NCBI RefSeq assembly: GCF_016802865.1
Contig: NZ_JAEVHM010000051.1
Coordinates: 1-32,860 of the forward strand
DNA: 32,860 nt
From: Micromonospora parastrephiae
GTDB lineage: Bacteria > Actinomycetota > Actinomycetes > Mycobacteriales > Micromonosporaceae
Reading direction: 5' to 3'
The notes beneath the pieces are model-generated. The model did no database searches, was not told the DNA's origin, and saw nothing but the letters and a program-made list of their open reading frames with translations. A program made the translations under genes and the position numbers. Positions within the stretch are counted from its first letter, which is position 1. Each line of letters starts with the position of its first letter. Shown in pieces: positions 29,665 to 32,860 of this stretch.

Positions 29665-30317
29665 TCAGGGGAAGCCGCGCAGCACGGCGGCGCCGACGGC
29701 GGCCTCGGTGTGCCCGACGAGTTCCTTCAGGGGTGCCGGCAGCGCGGGGATGAGGACGTTCAACCGGTGGTGGGCGCGGGGGCCGGCGCTCCACAGCACC
29801 TCGCGGGTCAGCCCGGCCGCCACGATCAGGCCGAGTAGCAGCGCGTCCGGCACGTTCGGCGGGTCCGGCCGGTCCAGCAGGGCGCGCAGCCGGGTGGCCG
29901 GCCAGGCCACCGCGTTGAGGTCGATCGGCAGGTAGTTGACCGAGGTCCGCAGCAGCCGGCGGGTCTCCTGGCGGCGCAGCACCCCGGCGCGGGCCAGCCG
30001 CTCCCCCACCGAGGTCGTCGCGCTCTGCGACAGGAAGCTGAGCCAGGTGTTCACCGCCTGGTGCTGGGACTCGCCGAGCAACTGGTCGAGGACGGTGTGC
30101 GCCAGCGCGTCGGCCGGAGGACGCCGGTCGATGACGGTGACCTGCCCGCCGGCGACGGTGATGTGTCCATACAGGATCAGCTCACCGAGAAGGCCGCGGC
30201 CAACCCGAGGCCGGTGGCCGCCGGGTGCAGTTTGGCCTTGCCACGGCTGTCGTTGTGGGCGATCAGGAAGAACTCGTCGGCGATGAGCAAACGGTCCTCC
30301 CGCACGGGTGTGTCCAC
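29665..30317 (-). pseudogene. GPP34 (Golgi phosphoprotein 3-like) protein, frameshifted (probable sequence error)
   Basis: The N-terminus (VREDRLLIADEFFLIAHNDS, KLHPAATGLGLAAAF) lies in one frame and the rest (LGELILYGHITVAGGQVTVI onward to VLWSAGPRAHHRLNVLIPAL) in the next. Restoring one base near 30187-30190 joins them into about 217 residues, the normal size for actinobacterial GPP34 proteins. GOLPH3-type proteins bind phosphoinositides in eukaryotes; the bacterial role is unknown. Start candidates are GTG at 30317 or 30305. It is divergent from the XRE regulator gene and stands first in a minus-strand series with the permease and GNAT genes. Confidence 0.8.
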
Positions 30318-30353
30318 AGTGATCGCAACCGGGAAAGGATGCACCGAGAGCTA

Positions 30354-30395
30354 CTGCAATGCAACTCCCAGATTTGAAAGTTGCACTCCGTGCAG
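30354..30395. promoter_or_regulatory. Nested inverted repeats between GPP34 and XRE genes
   Basis: TGCAACT (30360-30366) and AGTTGCA (30379-30385) form a perfect inverted repeat with a 12-base spacer. An outer pair, CTGCA (30354-30358) and TGCAG (30391-30395), is concentric with it. TTGAAA (30374-30379) may be a -35 for the XRE gene, but no good -10 was found. The site is a likely operator for the XRE regulator. Confidence 0.5.
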
Positions 30396-30432
30396 GCGCG
30401 ACCTGCGGATCTCGTCGTGACAGACTCGGACG

Positions 30433-31298
30433 GTGATCGCCACCCCCGCCATCCGACCCGCCGCCAGCCCGACCGTGCGCCGTCGACGCATCGCCCGGGA
30501 GCTTCGCCAACTCCGCGAGCGCGCGGGAATGACCCTCGACGTGGCGGCCCGCCAGCTCGACATGTCCAAGAGCAACCTCTCCCGGATCGAGAACGCGCAG
30601 ATCGGCATCAAGCCACGCGACGTCCGCGCGGCTCTGGCGCTCTATCAGGTGACCGGCGCGGACGCCGAGGCGTTGATCGAGATCGCGCGGAGCGCCCAGC
30701 AGCGCGGCTGGTGGCAGAACTACAGCGACGTGCTGCCGGAGTGGTTCGAGTTCTACGTGGGGCTGGAGGCCGAGGCGGCGGCGCTGCGCACGTACGAGGC
30801 CGAGTCGGTGCCCGGACTCCTGCAGACCGAGGCGTACGCGCGGGAGATCTACCGGCGCACCGCGGGCGAGGACGGCCTGGAGCGCAAGGTGGCCGCCCGG
30901 CTGCACCGGCAGGAGGTGCTGCGCCGCGACGACCCCGTCCACCTGTCGGTCGTGCTCAACGAGGCGGTCCTGCTGCGCCCGGTCGGCGGCGCGCCGTGAT
31001 GGCCGAACAGGTGGCCCACATGAGTCGGATCGCTCAACTACCCAACGTGACAATCCAGGTACTTCCGTTCGCGGCCGGTGGGCACCCGGCGATGAGCACC
31101 CCGTACGTGATCCTCAACTTCGCCGAGGCCGCCGACGCGTCCGTGGTTTACCTGGATAACCTCACGATGGGGCTGGCGCTGGAGGATGTCGATCAAGTGC
31201 TCGGGTATAGCCTTCTGCACGAGGAGCTGTGCCGGATGGCGCTCGATCCAGCGGCGTCGTTGACCCGTCTCGAGCAGGCTTCTCGTAACTTTGCGTGA
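30433..31298 (+). pseudogene. XRE-family regulator with DUF5753 domain, frameshifted (probable sequence error)
   Basis: The first part (to residue 186 or so) has an N-terminal HTH (RELRQLRERAGMTLDVAARQ, MSKSNLSRIENAQIGIKPRD) and the start of the DUF5753 domain (WFEFYVGLEAEAAALRTYEA, VPGLLQTEAYAR, LNEAVLLRPVGG). The second part, AVMAEQVAHMSRIAQLPNVT through SVVYLDNLTMG to the end, is in the neighbouring frame. One missing base in the GGCGGCGCGCC run near 30985-30995 explains the break. Repaired, it has about 288 residues, the normal WhiJ-like length. These DNA-binding proteins pair with a DUF397 protein encoded next door. The GTG at 30433 has no ribosome site. Confidence 0.85.
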
Positions 31299-31339
31299 CC
31301 GCGTCTGCGGCACGCCGACGCAGACGAGAGGCACCGCGG

Positions 31340-31540
31340 ATGACGGCGTACGACCGGACCGGGGCGGACTGGCGCACCAGCACGCGCAGCAGTGGCAACG
31401 GCAACTGCGTGGAGGTCGCGACAGTCGACGGTCAGGTCGCCGTCCGGGACAGCAAGGACCGCCCGGGTCCGGTGCTCGCCTTCGCCGCGCCGGCCTGGCG
31501 CAGCTTCGTGCACGGCGTCGGCGACCTCCGCCGCCGGTGA
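31340..31540 (+). CDS. DUF397 domain-containing protein
   Basis: This small soluble protein of 66 residues has the whole DUF397 motif: WRTSTRSSGNGNCVEVATVD, VAVRDSKDRPGPVLAF and the C-terminal WRSFVHGVGDLR. In streptomycetes such proteins are partners or antagonists of the neighbouring XRE (WhiJ-type) regulators and affect development or antibiotic production. GAGAGG lies about 8 bases before the ATG at 31340. It follows the XRE gene by 41 bases, in the usual order for the pair. Confidence 0.93.
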   Translation: MTAYDRTGADWRTSTRSSGNGNCVEVATVDGQVAVRDSKDRPGPVLAFAAPAWRSFVHGVGDLRRR

Positions 31541-31568
31541 GCCAACCGAGCCGGTGCGAGACTGGGCC

Positions 31569-32860
31569 GTGCTCTCCGACGTAACCCTGGACCTGCCGGT
31601 CCGTCCGGTGCTACCGGCGCTGGTCGCGGCACTCGACGCGGCCGGCGCCGGGGTGCTGGTGGCCCCGCCCGGCACCGGCAAGACCACCCTCGCGCCGCTG
31701 GCCGTGGCCGACCGGGTGACCGGTCGGGTGGTGATCGCGCAACCCCGTCGGGTGGCGGCGCGCGCCGCTGCCCGACGGATGGCCGAGCTGCTCGGCGAGC
31801 GGGTCGGCGAACGCGTCGGCTACGCGGTCCGCGGCGAACGCCGGGTCGGTCCGTCCACCCGCGTCGAGGTGGTCACCACCGGCCTGCTGGTCCGCCGCCT
31901 GCATCAGGACCCGGAGCTGCCCGGTACGGGTGCCGTGCTGCTCGACGAGTGCCACGAGCGGCACCTCGACGCCGACCTGGCCCTGGCGTTCACAGTGGAG
32001 GCTCGGGCCACCCTCCGGCCGGACCTGTGGCTGCTGGCGATGTCCGCCACCCCGGACACCGACCGGTTCGCCGCGCTGCTCGGCGGGGCCACCCCCGCCC
32101 CGGTCGTCCGGGCCGAGTCGGCGCTGCACCCGGTGCGGCGGATCTGGGCGCCACCGCCGCGGCCGGTCGCTCCGTCCGGAGCGGGGCCGGTCGACCGTGC
32201 TCTGCTCGATCACGTGGCGGCCACCGTCCGGCGGGCGCTGCGCGAGCACGACGCGACGTGCTGGTCTTCCTGCCCGGCGCCGGCGAGATCGCGGCCGTCA
32301 CCGGCCGGCTCGCGGATCTGCGGGACACCGTCGCGCTGCTCCCCCTGCACGGCCGTCAGCGCGGCAGCGAGCAGGACGCCGCCCTGCGTCCCGCCGACCG
32401 GCGACGGGTCGTGCTGGCCACGGCCCTGGCCGAGACCAGCCTGACCGTCCCGGGCGTGCGGGTCGTGGTGGACGCCGGGCTGTCCCGGGTGCCCCGCATC
32501 GATCTGGCCCGCGGGCTGGGTGCGCTGGTGACCGTGCCGGTCTCCCGGGCCGCCGCCACCCAGCGGGCGGCCGGGCCGGCCGGGAGGCCGCCGGGTACGT
32601 CTACCGGTGCTGGTCCGCGGCCACCCATGAGAGGCTGCCCGCCCGCGCCGAGCCGGAGATCGCCACCGCCGACCTGACCGGCTTCGCGTTGGAGCTGGCC
32701 GCCTGGGGCCAGCCGGACGGCGTCGGTCTGGCGCTACCCGACGCGCCACCGGCCGCCGCGATGACGGTGGCCCGGGACACCCTGGTGACTCTGGGCGCGG
32801 TCGACGCCGACGGTCGGATCACCACGCGAGGGCGGGCGATCGCCGCCGCCGGCGCGCACC
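31569..32860 (+). pseudogene. hrpB: ATP-dependent helicase HrpB, two frameshifts (probable sequence errors), 3' end outside window
   Basis: This is a DEAH-box helicase of the HrpB type. Frame one carries Walker A (VAPPGTGKTT), VVIAQPRRVAARAAA, the Walker B LLDECHERHLDADL and motif III (MSATPD). After about 32253 the match moves to a second frame (DVLVFLPGAGEIAAV, LATALAETSLTVPGVRVVVD, RAAATQRA). After about 32570 it moves to a third (EAAGYVYRCW, then ADLTGFALELAAWGQPDG to the edge). Each break needs one restored G in a GC-rich run. The enzyme unwinds RNA or DNA; its physiological role in bacteria is unclear. The GTG at 31569 was chosen, with GTG at 31554 as an alternative. Confidence 0.88.

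Noticed and set aside
29665..31053. GPP34 as a 462-residue protein with a long N-terminal extension
   Set aside because: The extension is antisense to the XRE regulator and unlike any protein; the true GPP34 N-terminus is visible in the adjacent frame and needs one restored base.
31569..32860. Programmed ribosomal frameshifting to explain the hrpB breaks
   Set aside because: Two shifts in one gene, no slippery heptamer or downstream structure recognised, and the same one-base loss in unrelated neighbouring genes make sequence error more likely.
1..32860. CRISPR array, insertion sequence, prophage, tRNA or biosynthetic gene cluster
   Set aside because: I saw no regular direct repeats, transposase or integrase motifs, cloverleaf structures or polyketide/peptide synthetase domains.

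Overview
The window is about 72% G+C with strong G/C at third codon positions, frequent GTG starts and several probable leaderless genes. Together with actinobacterial families (XRE/DUF5753 plus DUF397, FBP, DUF2795, DUF3072, ChaB, GPP34), this points to an actinomycete, most likely Micromonosporaceae (Micromonospora or a close relative). That placement is inference from gene content and codon use; no rRNA or marker gene is present. I see no tRNA, rRNA, CRISPR array, insertion sequence or prophage, and the region looks chromosomal.

Layout. 1-7.7 kb: the 3' part of an aldehyde dehydrogenase, then a stress-type block (ChaB-like, YihY/BrkB membrane protein, DUF2795, SRPBCC, a small acidic protein), a frameshifted MFS transporter, small conserved proteins and a TM-helix (mechanosensitive-like) channel. 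7.8-13.5 kb: a PAS-GAF-PP2C-HATPase regulator, a HAD phosphatase, a CPA1-type antiporter, a flavin oxidoreductase and DUF3072. 13.5-19 kb: a metallophosphoesterase, a secreted sugar dehydrogenase with PKD and ricin modules, and a GH15 enzyme. 19-23.8 kb: a general-stress membrane protein, DUF1684, a divergent TetR/FBP pair, a GNAT, a MarR-pirin operon and a 42-residue membrane protein. 23.9-27.5 kb: a phospholipase D-like protein, an acetoacetate-decarboxylase-fold protein without any lysine, an A/T-rich leader and a SigB/SigF-type sigma factor. 27.5-32.9 kb: a GNAT/APC-permease pair, a frameshifted GPP34 gene, a frameshifted XRE/DUF5753 regulator with its DUF397 partner, and a frameshifted HrpB helicase that runs off the window.

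How the parts may work together. The most coherent signal is regulatory. GTTT-N15/16-GGGTAC-like promoters, the known pattern for SigB/SigF-type sigma factors, stand in front of several stress-type genes: chaB-like, brkB-like, DUF2795, the small acidic gene, the general-stress protein, and more weakly the channel and DUF3072. The window also encodes a sigma factor of that class and a protein fusing an RsbU-like phosphatase to an RsbW-like kinase, so it may hold the sigma factor, a possible partner-switch regulator and part of its regulon. The link between the three is inferred.

Quality warning. Five reading-frame breaks (one in the MFS gene, one in GPP34, one in the XRE gene, two in hrpB) are each repaired by restoring one missing base, all in G/C-rich sequence. 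Four lie in the last 2.7 kb. Sequencing or assembly error is the simplest explanation, and these genes should not be read as biological pseudogenes without checking.
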